Below, one piece after another: positions 19,786-28,317 of a DNA stretch of 64,000 nucleotides. A program made the position numbers and the translations under genes. The DNA is from Bog-756 sp049517675 (GTDB lineage: Bacteria > Actinomycetota > Acidimicrobiia > Acidimicrobiales > RAAP-2). The stretch's first letter is position 1, and every line of letters begins with the position of its first letter. Under the pieces are notes generated by a model that was given only the letters and a program-made list of their open reading frames with translations, ran no database searches and was not told the origin of the DNA. The stretch is from assembly GCA_049517675.1 (NCBI GenBank), contig JBEKRV010000010.1:29202-93201 (forward strand), given 5' to 3'.

Positions 19786-21104
19786 CGCTGCGCCTCGGCG
19801 TCGATGACGACCGGCTCGCCGGCCAGGACCGTGTGACGGACCTGTCCGGTCAGCTTGCGCCCGGCGTATGGCGTGTTCCGGCTCCTCGACGCCAGGGCGG
19901 TCGGGTCCACCGTCCAGGTTGCGGCGGGGTCGACCACGCACAGGTTGGCAGCCGCTCCGCGAGCGACGAGACCGCCCTGTCGTCCGCCGTGGTCGGGATC
20001 GAGACCGGCGATCGCCGCCGGCTGCCAGCTGAGGAGCGCGAGGATGCGGCCCAGCGGGAGGTCGAGCTCGGTGACGGCCAGGGCCAGCGCGGTCTGGAGT
20101 CCCAGCATCCCAGGGGGCGCCTGGTCGAAGGGCAGGTCCTTGAGCTCGGGGGCGTGGGGTGCGTGGTCGGTGGCGATCGCGTCGGCCGTGCCGTCGGCCA
20201 GGGCCTCCTTCACCGCGTCCACGTCGCCCTGGGGGCGCAGCGGCGGGTTCACCTTGAAGACCGGGTCGAACCCGGCGGTGCAGCCGTCGGTCAGGGTGAA
20301 GTGGTGCGGGGCGACCTCGGCGGTCACCGGGACCCCGTCGGCCCGGGCCCGACGCACCAGGTCGATCGAGCCCGCCGTCGAGAGGTGGAGGAAGTGCACC
20401 CGGCCGCCGGTGGCGCGCGACAGCGCGATGTCCCGGGCCACCATGACCTCCTCGGCCTCCGACGGCGTGCCCGGGAGCCCCAGCCGACTGGACCAGGCGC
20501 CCTCGTGCATGGCCCCCCCTGCAGCGAGGCTGCGGTCCTCGCAGTGCTGGCCGAGGGTCACCCCGAGGCCGGTCGCGTACTGGAGGGCCCGGCGCATGAG
20601 ACCGGCCGACTGCACGCCGTCGCCGTCGTCGGTGAACAGCCGGACGCCGAGGGCGGCGAGTTCGGCCATCGGGGCGAGCCGTTCGCCGGCCCGGTCGACG
20701 GTGATGGCGCCGGCCACCGCCACCTGGGCCAGCGCCCCCTCGGCCAGGGCGAACACGTTGCGCACCGACTCCGCCGAGTCGAGCGGCGGATCGGTGTTCG
20801 GCATGGCCACCACCGCGGTGAAGCCCCCCAACGCCGCGGCACGGGTGCCGGACTCGATCGTCTCGGCCTCCTCGCGCCCGGGCTCGCGCAGGTGGGTGTG
20901 CAGGTCGACCAGTCCCGGTGCCACCACACAGCCCCCGGCGTCGAGGACGGTCGTCCCCCTGGCCACCGCCAGCTCCTCGCCCACCTCCGCCACCGTCCCG
21001 TCGACGACCCGGACGTCGGCCCGTCGCTCGCCGGAGCGGTCGACGACCGTCGCTCCGCGGATCACCAGTTCGGGCCCGGTCGGCCTCGACTTCCGCTCAA
21101 CCAT
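19782..21104 (-). CDS. pyrC: Dihydroorotase
   Basis: Cyclises carbamoyl aspartate to dihydroorotate. The 440-residue protein shows the zinc motif VDLHTHLREPG, the substrate region AMPNTDPP, FTDDGDGV (typical of class I enzymes), GQHCED, HFLHLSTAGS, and the catalytic Asp in ATDHAPHAPELKDLPF. The 3' end overlaps the carA start by 4 nt and its 5' end overlaps pyrB by 8 nt, so it is translated as part of the pyr operon. Confidence 0.97.
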   Translation of the reverse strand: MVERKSRPTGPELVIRGATVVDRSGERRADVRVVDGTVAEVGEELAVARGTTVLDAGGCVVAPGLVDLHTHLREPGREEAETIESGTRAAALGGFTAVVAMPNTDPPLDSAESVRNVFALAEGALAQVAVAGAITVDRAGERLAPMAELAALGVRLFTDDGDGVQSAGLMRRALQYATGLGVTLGQHCEDRSLAAGGAMHEGAWSSRLGLPGTPSEAEEVMVARDIALSRATGGRVHFLHLSTAGSIDLVRRARADGVPVTAEVAPHHFTLTDGCTAGFDPVFKVNPPLRPQGDVDAVKEALADGTADAIATDHAPHAPELKDLPFDQAPPGMLGLQTALALAVTELDLPLGRILALLSWQPAAIAGLDPDHGGRQGGLVARGAAANLCVVDPAATWTVDPTALASRSRNTPYAGRKLTGQVRHTVLAGEPVVIDAEAQR

Positions 21105-22068
21105 GCAGATCGCCCTCCAGGGTGCCCTGGCCGAGGAGGAGGAACAGGATGGCCATCCGGACCGCCACCCCGTTGCCGACCTGGTCGGTGATGCGGGCGG
21201 ACGGGAGCTCGGCCACCTCCGATGCGATCTCCACCCCGCGGACCATCGGGCCCGGGTGCAGGATGATCGCCTCGGGCGGCAGCTGCAGCGCGCGCCGCGC
21301 GGTCAGCGAGTAGCCGGCCGAGTACTCGCGCATGGTCGGCACGTAGGCCCCGCTGCCCCGTTCGGCCTGGAGCCGCAGCAACGAGATCACGTCGGTCGTG
21401 GCCAGCGCGCCGTCGAGGTCGTGGCTGACCGACGCGATCGGCCACCCCTCGAGTGAGGGTGGCAGCAGCGTGGCCGGCGCCACCAGCGTGACCTCGGCCC
21501 CGAGGGCGGCGTAGGCGGTGATCTGGGAGCGGGCCACCCGACTGTGGCGGATGTCCCCCACGATGGTCACCCGGAGCCCGGCGAAGCCGTCGAGCCCCTC
21601 CTGGCCGCCTCCGAGTGACTGGCGCACGGTGTACAGGTCCAGCAGGGCCTGGGTCGGGTGCTGGTGCCAACCGTCCCCGGCGTTGACGACCGCGCAGTGG
21701 TCGACCCACTCGGCCACCCGGGCCGGGACGCCCGACGAGCTGTGGCGGATGATCACCGCGTCCATGCCGATGGCCTGGATGGTCTCGATGGTGTCGCGCA
21801 GCGACTCGCCCTTCTTGACCGACGAGGAGCCCGCCGCGAACGACAGGACATCGGCCGACATCCGCTTCGCCGCCGTCTCGAACGACATCCGGGTCCGGGT
21901 CGAGTCCTCGAAGAACAGCGTCGCCACCGTGCGCCCGCGCAGGGCCGGGACCTTCGGGTTGGCCCTCCTGCCGACCTCCGCGAAGGAGTCGCTCACCCGC
22001 AGCACCTCGCCGATGTCCCCGGCGTCGAGGTCGTCCATGCTCAGCAGGTGAGCGGGGAACGGGCTCAC
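21097..22068 (-). CDS. pyrB: Aspartate carbamoyltransferase, catalytic subunit
   Basis: Condenses carbamoyl phosphate with aspartate, the first committed pyrimidine step. The 323-residue protein has the carbamoyl-phosphate loop FFEDSTRTRMSFETAAKR, HPTQALLDLYT, the region VGDIRHSRVARSQI, and HPGPMVRGVEI near the end. No pyrI regulatory gene follows; instead pyrC does, as in other Gram-positive operons controlled by PyrR. Its start overlaps the pyrR stop by 4 nt. Confidence 0.97.
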   Translation of the reverse strand: MSPFPAHLLSMDDLDAGDIGEVLRVSDSFAEVGRRANPKVPALRGRTVATLFFEDSTRTRMSFETAAKRMSADVLSFAAGSSSVKKGESLRDTIETIQAIGMDAVIIRHSSSGVPARVAEWVDHCAVVNAGDGWHQHPTQALLDLYTVRQSLGGGQEGLDGFAGLRVTIVGDIRHSRVARSQITAYAALGAEVTLVAPATLLPPSLEGWPIASVSHDLDGALATTDVISLLRLQAERGSGAYVPTMREYSAGYSLTARRALQLPPEAIILHPGPMVRGVEIASEVAELPSARITDQVGNGVAVRMAILFLLLGQGTLEGDLHG

Positions 22069-22634
22069 CGGTTGACCAGCTCGCCCAGCGACACGCCCTC
22101 GTCGGAGACGTCGACCATCTCGTCGCGGCTGGTGGGCAGGTTCTTGCCGACGTAGTCCGGCCGGATCGGGAGCTCGCGGTGGCCCCGGTCGACCATCACC
22201 GCCAACTCGACCACCTGGGCCCGCCCGTACTCGCCCAGGGCGTTGAGGGCGGCGCGGATGGTCCGCCCGGTGAAGAGCACGTCGTCGACCAGCACGACCG
22301 TCGATCCGGTCAGGTCGACGGTGATGTCGGTGGCGGCCTCGGGCAGGACGGGGCGCAGGCCGATGTCGTCACGGTAGAAGGCGACGTCGAGCGTCCCGAC
22401 CGGGACCTCGGCCCCCTCCACCTCCGCCAGGGTCTCGGCCAGACGTCGGGCGATGCCCACCCCGCCGGTCTGCAGGCCGATCAGGACGACGTCGTGGAGG
22501 CCGCGGTTCCGCTCGGCGATCTCGTGGGCCATGCGGGTGATCGCCCGCCTCACGTCGTCCGCCGACATGACCTGGACCCGGGGAACGAACACAGCACCCC
22601 GCGGGCGGGTATGACTGCGTTCTCGTTCGGCCAC
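22065..22634 (-). CDS. pyrR: PyrR, RNA-binding regulator of pyrimidine genes and uracil phosphoribosyltransferase
   Basis: PyrR senses UMP/UTP and binds a hairpin in pyr mRNA to reduce expression; it also has uracil phosphoribosyltransferase activity. The 189-residue protein has a clear PRPP loop, VVLVDDVLFTGRTIRAA (about 113-129), and VVLIGLQTGGVGIARRL upstream. The GTG at 22634 has a GGAGG with 5-nt spacing. It is the first gene of pyrR-pyrB-pyrC-carA-carB-pyrD-pyrF, and the mRNA leader directly upstream contains the hairpin it should bind, so the operon is probably autoregulated. Confidence 0.96.
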   Translation of the reverse strand: MAERERSHTRPRGAVFVPRVQVMSADDVRRAITRMAHEIAERNRGLHDVVLIGLQTGGVGIARRLAETLAEVEGAEVPVGTLDVAFYRDDIGLRPVLPEAATDITVDLTGSTVVLVDDVLFTGRTIRAALNALGEYGRAQVVELAVMVDRGHRELPIRPDYVGKNLPTSRDEMVDVSDEGVSLGELVNR

Positions 22635-22639
22635 CTGAT

Positions 22640-22678
22640 CCTCCTGTCCGTACGGGCCTCACGGGACCCGCTTCACGG
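22640..22678 (-). promoter_or_regulatory. PyrR-binding RNA hairpin next to the pyrR ribosome site
   Basis: The transcript at 22678-22648 folds as CCGU / GAA bulge / GCGGG / apical UCCCGUGAGG / CCCGU / ACGG. Its centre, GGTCCCGTGAGGCC (22668-22655), matches the known PyrR-binding-loop consensus ARUCCNGNGAGGYU allowing A/G and C/U swaps, and the three-purine bulge on the 5' side is also typical. The Shine-Dalgarno GGAGG (22644-22640) begins 3 nt after the stem, and no terminator stem is seen. This fits the mycobacterial mode, in which PyrR binding blocks ribosome access, rather than Bacillus-style attenuation. Confidence 0.8.
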
Positions 22679-22688
22679 TCAGGCCCCG

Positions 22689-22694
22689 ACTATA
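22689..22694 (-). promoter_or_regulatory. -10 element of the pyr operon
   Basis: TATAGT reads on the minus strand at 22694-22689, placing a transcription start near 22682 and giving a leader of about 48 nt that contains the whole PyrR hairpin. No good -35 (only CGGACG-like sequence at the right distance). The promoter lies between the MFS gene and pyrR, so the pyr genes can be transcribed independently of nusB and the exporter. Confidence 0.55.
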
Positions 22695-22773
22695 CCCTGT
22701 CGGTCACGGACCCGTCCGGGTGCCCGGTCCGGGGGACGGCCGCCCGCCGGTGCCGGGGGACCCTCGCCGGCAC

Positions 22774-24342
22774 TCAGTCGACCAGCACCGGGGCCGGCGA
22801 CCCGCTCGCCTTCCTGGGCGACCGGGCCAGCATCAGTCCGGGCACAAGGGCCAGGGCGGTCATCCCGACCACCCACCAGAACGTGTTGCCGAATGCGGAG
22901 GCGAGCGGTGCGGCCTCCCGGGCGATCTCCGCCGGCGACGCCACCGACATCCCGGACAGCCCGCCGGTCAGCCCGTGGATCTGGGCGGTGATCTGGTGGT
23001 CGAGGACCACGGCCACCAGGGCGGTCCCGATCGATCCGCCGACGCGCTGCACGATGTTGATGGCCGTCGAGGCCCGGGGGACCTGGTGGGGCGAGAGCGT
23101 CTGGTAGGCCGCCGAGATGGCCGGCATCATCACGAACCCGAAGCCGATGCCCCGGACGAACAGCGAGACGGCCAGCACCACGAAGCTGGTGTGCGCACCG
23201 AGCTGGGTGTAGACGAGCGTGGCCAGCGTCACCACCACCAGACCGGCGGGCACGATCCTGCCGGCGCCGTAGCGGTCGGTCAGCTTGCCGGCGAGCGGCA
23301 TCACCAGGGCCGCCCCGATGCCCTGGGGTGCCATGAGGAGCCCGGCGGTGAGCGGCGTCTGGCCCCGTGCCGCCTGGTAGTAGAGGGGCAGCAGGAACAT
23401 GCCGCCGAACAGCGCGGCACCGAAGAAGAAGGTGGTGGCCGCGGCCGCCGCGAACTGCAGGTTGCGGAACAGCAGCACCTCGATGAGCGGGGTGACCTTG
23501 GCCCGCAGGGCGTGGAGGACGAAGGCCCCGATGAAGACCACCCCCAGGACCAGGGGCACCCACACGCTGGTGGCCGAGCCCTGGCCGGCCTGGGACAGCC
23601 CGTAGACGAAGAGCCCGAGGCCGGGCGAGAGCAGGCAGAAGCCGAGGACGTCCAGCTTGTAGTTCCGGTCGGTCCTCTGGTGCCCGGGGAGGATCTTGAC
23701 AGCCAGGGCGACGGCCACGATGCCGATCGGGATGTTGACGTAGAAGATCCACCGCCACGAGACGCTGTCCAGGATGAGCCCGCCGATCACCGGGCCGAGG
23801 ACGGGGCCGAGCAGCATGGGCACGCCGAGGAGGCTCATCACCCGGCCCATCCGCTGGGGTCCGGCCGCGGTGGCCATGATCGACTGCCCGATCGGCATGA
23901 TCATGCCGCCACCAACGCCCTGCAGCACCCGGAAGACGATCAGGCTCTGGATCGACCACGCCGCCCCGGACAGGGCCGAGCCGGCGAGGAACAGGGTCAG
24001 CGATGCGATCCACATGGTCTTGGCCCCGAAGCGCTCCACCGCCCAGCCGGTGAGGGGGATGGTCATGGCCAGGGCGAGCAGGTAGCCGGTCGACACCCAC
24101 TGGACCGTCGACAGGGGGGCGCGGAAGTCCTTGGACAGCGTGGCGATGGCCACGTTCACGATGGTGGTGTCGAGGATCGACATGATGCTGCCGAGCACCA
24201 CGACGGCGGCCAGGCGCTTCAGGTGGGGGTCGAGCCCGGCCAGCATGCCCTTGTCCACGGTGGCTGCGCCGCCCGACGGACTGGTGGCGGCCGGATCGTC
24301 CGGCAGTTCAGGGGGCGGATTCACCGTGTCACTGGTCGTCAT
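22774..24342 (-). CDS. MFS drug exporter, DHA2 (EmrB/QacA) family
   Basis: A proton-driven efflux pump of the 14-helix type. The 522-residue protein has about 14 hydrophobic segments and the family motifs LDTTIVNVAIATLSKDF in helix 1, the A-motif-like GWAVERFGAKTMW, RVLQGVGGGMIMPI in helix 4 and the motif C stretch LLGPVLGPVIGGLILDSVSWRWIFYVN. The substrate cannot be told. It interrupts the conserved nusB-pyrR adjacency and has its own upstream gap with a promoter-like element and palindrome, so it looks like an inserted, separately controlled gene. Confidence 0.93.
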   Translation of the reverse strand: MTTSDTVNPPPELPDDPAATSPSGGAATVDKGMLAGLDPHLKRLAAVVVLGSIMSILDTTIVNVAIATLSKDFRAPLSTVQWVSTGYLLALAMTIPLTGWAVERFGAKTMWIASLTLFLAGSALSGAAWSIQSLIVFRVLQGVGGGMIMPIGQSIMATAAGPQRMGRVMSLLGVPMLLGPVLGPVIGGLILDSVSWRWIFYVNIPIGIVAVALAVKILPGHQRTDRNYKLDVLGFCLLSPGLGLFVYGLSQAGQGSATSVWVPLVLGVVFIGAFVLHALRAKVTPLIEVLLFRNLQFAAAAATTFFFGAALFGGMFLLPLYYQAARGQTPLTAGLLMAPQGIGAALVMPLAGKLTDRYGAGRIVPAGLVVVTLATLVYTQLGAHTSFVVLAVSLFVRGIGFGFVMMPAISAAYQTLSPHQVPRASTAINIVQRVGGSIGTALVAVVLDHQITAQIHGLTGGLSGMSVASPAEIAREAAPLASAFGNTFWWVVGMTALALVPGLMLARSPRKASGSPAPVLVD

Positions 24343-24413
24343 CGTCGTCCTCGGGGTCGGTGGTGCAGACGGGGGCGCGGCCCGACGGACCCGTTCGCGC
24401 TCCTCTTCCCGAC

Positions 24414-24437
24414 ACGATAGGGGAACCGGCTATTCCC
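24414..24437 (-). promoter_or_regulatory. Possible promoter and operator of the MFS exporter
   Basis: On the minus strand TATCGT (24419-24414) could be a -10. Immediately upstream lies an imperfect palindrome with GGGAA/TTCCC arms (24421-24425 and 24433-24437, 7-nt centre). A repressor bound there would cover the -10/-35 spacer. No regulator gene is adjacent. The rest of the 24,343-24,568 gap shows nothing else I recognise. Confidence 0.35.
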
Positions 24438-24568
24438 TCCGTTCACGCCGTCCGTTCGCGCCTTGCCGCGCACACCTTCCACCGAGCCGGCGTGTCGGTC
24501 CGCCGAGCCCGGGCGGCACGGGAGGCGGCCGGCGTCCGGAGAGATCGGCCGCCCACGGCAGGGTCGGG

Positions 24569-24970
24569 TCAGGCCCGCACCCGGGCGGCGACGGTGGCCA
24601 GCACGCCGTTCACGAACCGACCGGAGTCGTCCGTGGAGAACGCCGACGCCAGTTCCACCGCTTCGTTGAGGATGACCGCGGTGGGCACGTCGTCGCAGAC
24701 CATGAGCTCGGCGGTGGCCAGGCGCAGGACGTTCCGGTCGACCACCGCCATCCGGTCGAGGTCCCACCCGATGGCGGCCTCGTCGACCAGGCCGTCGATC
24801 TCCGGCATCCGCTCGCCGACCGCGGTCACCAGTACCACCGCGTACTCGTCGGGGGCCGTCGGCAGTGCGGCGAGCACGGCATCGGGGCGTTCGCCCTTCA
24901 GGTCGGCTTCGTACAGGAGCGTGAGCGCCCGTTCGCGGGCCTGGTGGCGGGGTGCGTGGTCGGCGCTCAT
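24569..24970 (-). CDS. nusB: Transcription antitermination factor NusB
   Basis: NusB with NusE (S10) binds boxA RNA and promotes antitermination on rRNA operons. The 133-residue, mostly helical protein has HQARERALTLLYEADLKGE at the start, MAVVDRNVLRLATAELM in the middle and VPTAVILNEAVELASAFSTDDSGRFVNGVL at the end, all standard for the family. It follows efp by 47 bp as in most actinobacteria. Confidence 0.95.
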   Translation of the reverse strand: MSADHAPRHQARERALTLLYEADLKGERPDAVLAALPTAPDEYAVVLVTAVGERMPEIDGLVDEAAIGWDLDRMAVVDRNVLRLATAELMVCDDVPTAVILNEAVELASAFSTDDSGRFVNGVLATVAARVRA

Positions 24971-25017
24971 GGGCAGGGGTGTCGTCGGCGGCCGCGGGCG
25001 GCCGCGCGCCGGATCGC

Positions 25018-25578
25018 TCAGGCTCGGGTGAGGTACTCGCCGGTGCGGGTGTCGACCTTGACCTTCTCGCCCGGATTGACGAAGAGCGGCACCTGGATGA
25101 CCAGTCCGGTCTCCACCGTGGCCGGCTTGCGGGCGCCGGACACCCGGTCGCCCTGGAGGCCGGGCTCGGTCTCGGTCACGGTCAGCTCGACCGCGGCGGG
25201 CAGGTCGACGCCCACGATCTCGTCGCCGAAGAACTGCAGGACGGCGTCGTCGCCCTCCTTCAGGTAGTTGGCCGCATCGCCGAGGAGGTCGGTCGCCACC
25301 TGGAGCTGCTCGTACGAGCTGGTGTCCATGAAGACGTACTCGCCGCCGTCCCGGTAGAGGAACTGCATCTCCCGCTTGTCGATGATGGCCTGTTCGAGCT
25401 TCTCGTCGGCCCGGTACGTCCGTTCGATCACGGCGCCCGAACGCTGGTTCTTGAGCTTGGTGCGGACGAAGGCGCCGCCCTTGCCCGGCTTGACGTGCTG
25501 GAATTCGATGACGTTGAACAGGCCCTCGGGCAGGTTGAGGGTCATGCCGTTGCGGAGATCATTGGTCGAGACGGACAT
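25018..25578 (-). CDS. efp: Elongation factor P
   Basis: EF-P relieves ribosome stalling at consecutive prolines. The 186-residue protein begins MSVSTNDLRNGMTLNLPEGL; the loop HVKPGKGGAFVRTKL puts Lys33 where the peptidyl-transferase-facing residue lies. GDRVSGARKPATVETGLVIQVPLFVNPGE is the conserved domain III. The ATG at 25578 overlaps the stop of the peptidase gene by one base (TGATG). No modification genes (epmA, epmB, earP) are present in the window, in line with other actinobacteria that use an unmodified Lys. Confidence 0.97.
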   Translation of the reverse strand: MSVSTNDLRNGMTLNLPEGLFNVIEFQHVKPGKGGAFVRTKLKNQRSGAVIERTYRADEKLEQAIIDKREMQFLYRDGGEYVFMDTSSYEQLQVATDLLGDAANYLKEGDDAVLQFFGDEIVGVDLPAAVELTVTETEPGLQGDRVSGARKPATVETGLVIQVPLFVNPGEKVKVDTRTGEYLTRA

Positions 25579-26762
25579 CAGACGGCGACTTCTTTCGGGA
25601 ATCGGGTGAGTGCGCGGCTGCCTGATCCGGTCACCACCAGCGTGTCCTCGATGCGGACCCCACCGACGGCGGGCAGATACACGCCGGGTTCGACGGTGAC
25701 CACGGTGCCGGGCTCCAAGATAGCAGTCGATCCAGCACCGACCGCAGGCCGTTCGTGCACGTCGAGGCCCACACCGTGGCCGGTCCCGTGTTCGAAGCGG
25801 TCCCCCCACCCTGCGGCCGTGATCACCTCCCGGCACACCCTGTCGACGTCGCCGGCCGCCACGCCGGGCGCCACCGACGCCACCCCGGCGACCTGGGACG
25901 CCGCGACCACGTCGAAAACCGTGGCCAGCTCACCCGACGGGGCTCCGCCCAGGCAGAAGGTCCGGGTCATGTCCGACCGGTACCCGTCGTAGGTGGCTCC
26001 GAAGTCGACGACCACCGGGTCGCCCGGTCGCAGCACCCTCGTCCCGGGCCGGGCGTGGGGCTTGGCCGAGTTCTCCCCCGAGGCGACGATCGTCTCGAAG
26101 GCGCGGTCCTCGGCGCCGATCAGGCGCATGGCGTGGTCGAGGGCGGCCGCGAACCCGGATTCGGTGAGGGGCGCCGTACCCCGGCCGTGGCCGGCGTCGG
26201 CCAGCAGGTGCAGGACGGACCCGAGCGCGGCGTCGGCGATGGCGGCCGCCCGTTCCATCCGTGCGATCTCGCCGTCGTCCTTCACCTCACGGAGGGCCTC
26301 GACCACCCCCTGGGTGGCCAGCAGCCGCCGAGGGGCGAAGACCGCCTCCCACGCCGTGACCGCCGCCCAGCTCACGTCGCCCGCCTCGAGTCCGACCGTC
26401 GCCGCCGGACCGGCTGCGTCCGCCAGCGCCTCGCGTTGGGTGGCCACCCCGCCCACGCAGACGTCGACCTCCCCGCCCACGCCCGCCCCGGCCAGTTGTT
26501 CGGCGGCCTGGGTCCGGTAGCGGCCGTCGGTCGTCAGAAGGGCCCGGCGGTCCGTGACGAGGAGCACGCCGGCCGAGCCGGTGAAGCCGGTCAGCCAGCG
26601 GATGTTCGCCGTCGTGGTGACCAGGAGCCCGTCGGGTGGTCCCTCCGTCCCGTTCACCCCGGACAGCGCGCCGCGGAGCCGGTCCAGGCGGCCGGTGACC
26701 GCCAACGGCGCCATCGGATCGCCCAGAGCGCCGACGTCAGGGGCCGGTCCCGTGGCGGTCAT
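25578..26762 (-). CDS. pepQ: M24-family aminopeptidase P / Xaa-Pro peptidase
   Basis: A metallopeptidase of the pita-bread fold, likely cleaving N-terminal X-Pro bonds. In the 394-residue protein, the N-terminal domain (VTTTANIRWLTGFTGSAGVLLV) precedes a catalytic domain with all five metal ligands visible: VVDFGATYDGYRSDMTRTF (two Asp), HGTGHGVGLDVHE (His), VTVEPGVYLP (Glu) and GVRIEDTL (Glu). The ATG at 26762 overlaps the aroQ stop as ATGA. It sits between aroQ and efp, the standard actinobacterial position for this gene. Confidence 0.93.
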   Translation of the reverse strand: MTATGPAPDVGALGDPMAPLAVTGRLDRLRGALSGVNGTEGPPDGLLVTTTANIRWLTGFTGSAGVLLVTDRRALLTTDGRYRTQAAEQLAGAGVGGEVDVCVGGVATQREALADAAGPAATVGLEAGDVSWAAVTAWEAVFAPRRLLATQGVVEALREVKDDGEIARMERAAAIADAALGSVLHLLADAGHGRGTAPLTESGFAAALDHAMRLIGAEDRAFETIVASGENSAKPHARPGTRVLRPGDPVVVDFGATYDGYRSDMTRTFCLGGAPSGELATVFDVVAASQVAGVASVAPGVAAGDVDRVCREVITAAGWGDRFEHGTGHGVGLDVHERPAVGAGSTAILEPGTVVTVEPGVYLPAVGGVRIEDTLVVTGSGSRALTRFPKEVAV

Positions 26763-27211
26763 GCCCGGGCGGCGAGGAGCCGGGCGACGGCTTCGATGGC
26801 CAACGGGTAGCCCAGCCCGCCGAATCCGGCGATGCAGCCGTCGGAAACGGAGGCGATGGTCGACGTGTGGCGGAAGGGCTCCCGGGCCGCCGGGTTGGAG
26901 AGGTGGAGCTCGACCACCACGCCGTCGTAGGCGGCGAGTGCGTCGTGGATCGACCACGAGGTGTGGGTCAGCGCCCCGGCGTTGATCACCACGGCGACCG
27001 TCCGTCCGCGCGCACCGTGGACGGACTCGACCAGGTCGCCCTCGTGGTTCGACTGGGCGTGCTCGAGCTCGAGCCCGAGCGCCTCGGCCGCCCCCCGCGC
27101 CGCGGCCACGTGATCATCGAGCGTGGCGCTGCCGTAGACGTCGGGCTCGCGCTCACCCAGCAGGTCGAGGTTGGGCCCCGACAGCAGCAGTACGAGGCCG
27201 CGTGCGCTCAT
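26759..27211 (-). CDS. aroQ: 3-dehydroquinate dehydratase, type II
   Basis: Third step of the shikimate pathway. The 150-residue length and motifs are those of the small dodecameric type II enzyme: SGPNLDLLGEREPDVYG with catalytic Arg21 and Tyr26, QSNHEGDLVE, INAGALTHTSWSIHDAL with Asn78, and VELHLSNPAAREPFRH with His103. The ATG at 27211 has GGGAGG with 6-nt spacing. It lies 19 bp after aroB and overlaps the peptidase gene by 4 nt. Confidence 0.96.
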   Translation of the reverse strand: MSARGLVLLLSGPNLDLLGEREPDVYGSATLDDHVAAARGAAEALGLELEHAQSNHEGDLVESVHGARGRTVAVVINAGALTHTSWSIHDALAAYDGVVVELHLSNPAAREPFRHTSTIASVSDGCIAGFGGLGYPLAIEAVARLLAARA

Positions 27212-27230
27212 GCCCGTCCTCCCGATCGAC

Positions 27231-28301
27231 TCATGCCGCTCCACCGGGAGCGACCGACTCCATGTCCGCAAGGGTAGCGACCACGTCGGCACCGTCGATG
27301 CCACGCACGACCTCGACCCCGTCGGGGCCGTCCAGGACGAAGGTGATGTCCCCCTGCGCCTTCTTGTCCCGGGCCATGAACGACAGCAGTCGCTCGGGGT
27401 CGGTCCCGGCCGGCAGCGCCGAGGCGAGGTCGAAGGCGCCGACCACGCTGCGGTGGTGGGCCACCCGCGCGTCGTCGATACGACCCAGTCGTCGGGCGAG
27501 CAGGGCCGCGAAGACCAGGCCGACGGCGACGGCCTCGCCGTGGCGGAGGTCGGCGTCGTCGTCGTCGAACGCCGACGCCTCGAGCGCGTGACCCAGGGTG
27601 TGCCCGTAGTTGAGCAGCATCCGACGGTCGCCCTCCCGTTCGTCGGCGGACACCACCGCCGCCTTGATCGCCGCGCACCTCGCCACCTGCTCGTCGATCG
27701 GGAGGTCCGCCGTGGGTGGACCGCCGATGTCGGTGGCGATCCCGAGCAGTGCGTACTTGGCCACCTCGCCGTTGCCGGACGCCCACTCGCGGGGCGGCAG
27801 GGTGGACAGCACCCCGGTGTCGCACAGCACCGCCTTCGGCTGCCAGAAGGCGCCGACCAGGTTCTTCCCCTCGGGGAGGTTGACCCCCGTCTTCCCGCCG
27901 ATGGCCGCGTCGACCTGGGCCAGCAGGGACGTGGCCACGTTGACGTACGCCGTCCCGCGGTGGAAGGAGGCGGCGGCGAACCCGGCCAGGTCGGTCACCA
28001 CTCCCCCGCCCACGGCCACCACCACGTCGGCCCGGCTCAGTCCCGAGCGGGCGAAGCCGCGGCACAGCTCCTCGACGACTCCGAGCGTCTTGGCCGACTC
28101 GCCGTCGGGAACGGTGAACACGTCCACCGGGACGCCCGGGTCGACCTCGACGGCGATGCCGGACTGGGTCACGACGGCGGCGCGCCGCGCCCGGGGAACG
28201 GTCTCGGCCACCACCCGGGCCAGCTCGTGCCGCGCGCCGTCGCCCACCACCACCTCGTAGGAGCGGTCGCCCAGCTCGACGGGGACGATCCGCATCACCA
28301 A
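27231..28301 (-). CDS. aroB: 3-dehydroquinate synthase
   Basis: Converts DAHP to 3-dehydroquinate with NAD and a metal ion. The 356-residue protein has the nucleotide-binding VVVAVGGGVVTDLAGFAAAS, the Lys/Asn region VDAAIGGKTGVNLPEGKNLVG, and the metal-binding LLNYGHTLGHALE and RHGEAVAVGLV. The gene is in the aroC-aroK-aroB-aroQ order and starts 16 bp after aroK. Confidence 0.97.
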   Translation of the reverse strand: MVMRIVPVELGDRSYEVVVGDGARHELARVVAETVPRARRAAVVTQSGIAVEVDPGVPVDVFTVPDGESAKTLGVVEELCRGFARSGLSRADVVVAVGGGVVTDLAGFAAASFHRGTAYVNVATSLLAQVDAAIGGKTGVNLPEGKNLVGAFWQPKAVLCDTGVLSTLPPREWASGNGEVAKYALLGIATDIGGPPTADLPIDEQVARCAAIKAAVVSADEREGDRRMLLNYGHTLGHALEASAFDDDDADLRHGEAVAVGLVFAALLARRLGRIDDARVAHHRSVVGAFDLASALPAGTDPERLLSFMARDKKAQGDITFVLDGPDGVEVVRGIDGADVVATLADMESVAPGGAA

Positions 28302-28317
28302 CCGCCCGGGCCCGCGG

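Noticed and set aside
22774..24342. The MFS exporter as part of the pyr operon
   Set aside because: A separate promoter and PyrR leader lie between it and pyrR, and its own upstream gap carries promoter-like and palindromic sequence.
27040..27060. A tRNA T-loop-like sequence (GGTTCGACTGG)
   Set aside because: It is inside aroQ and no acceptor stem or anticodon arm can be formed around it. No tRNA was found elsewhere in the window.
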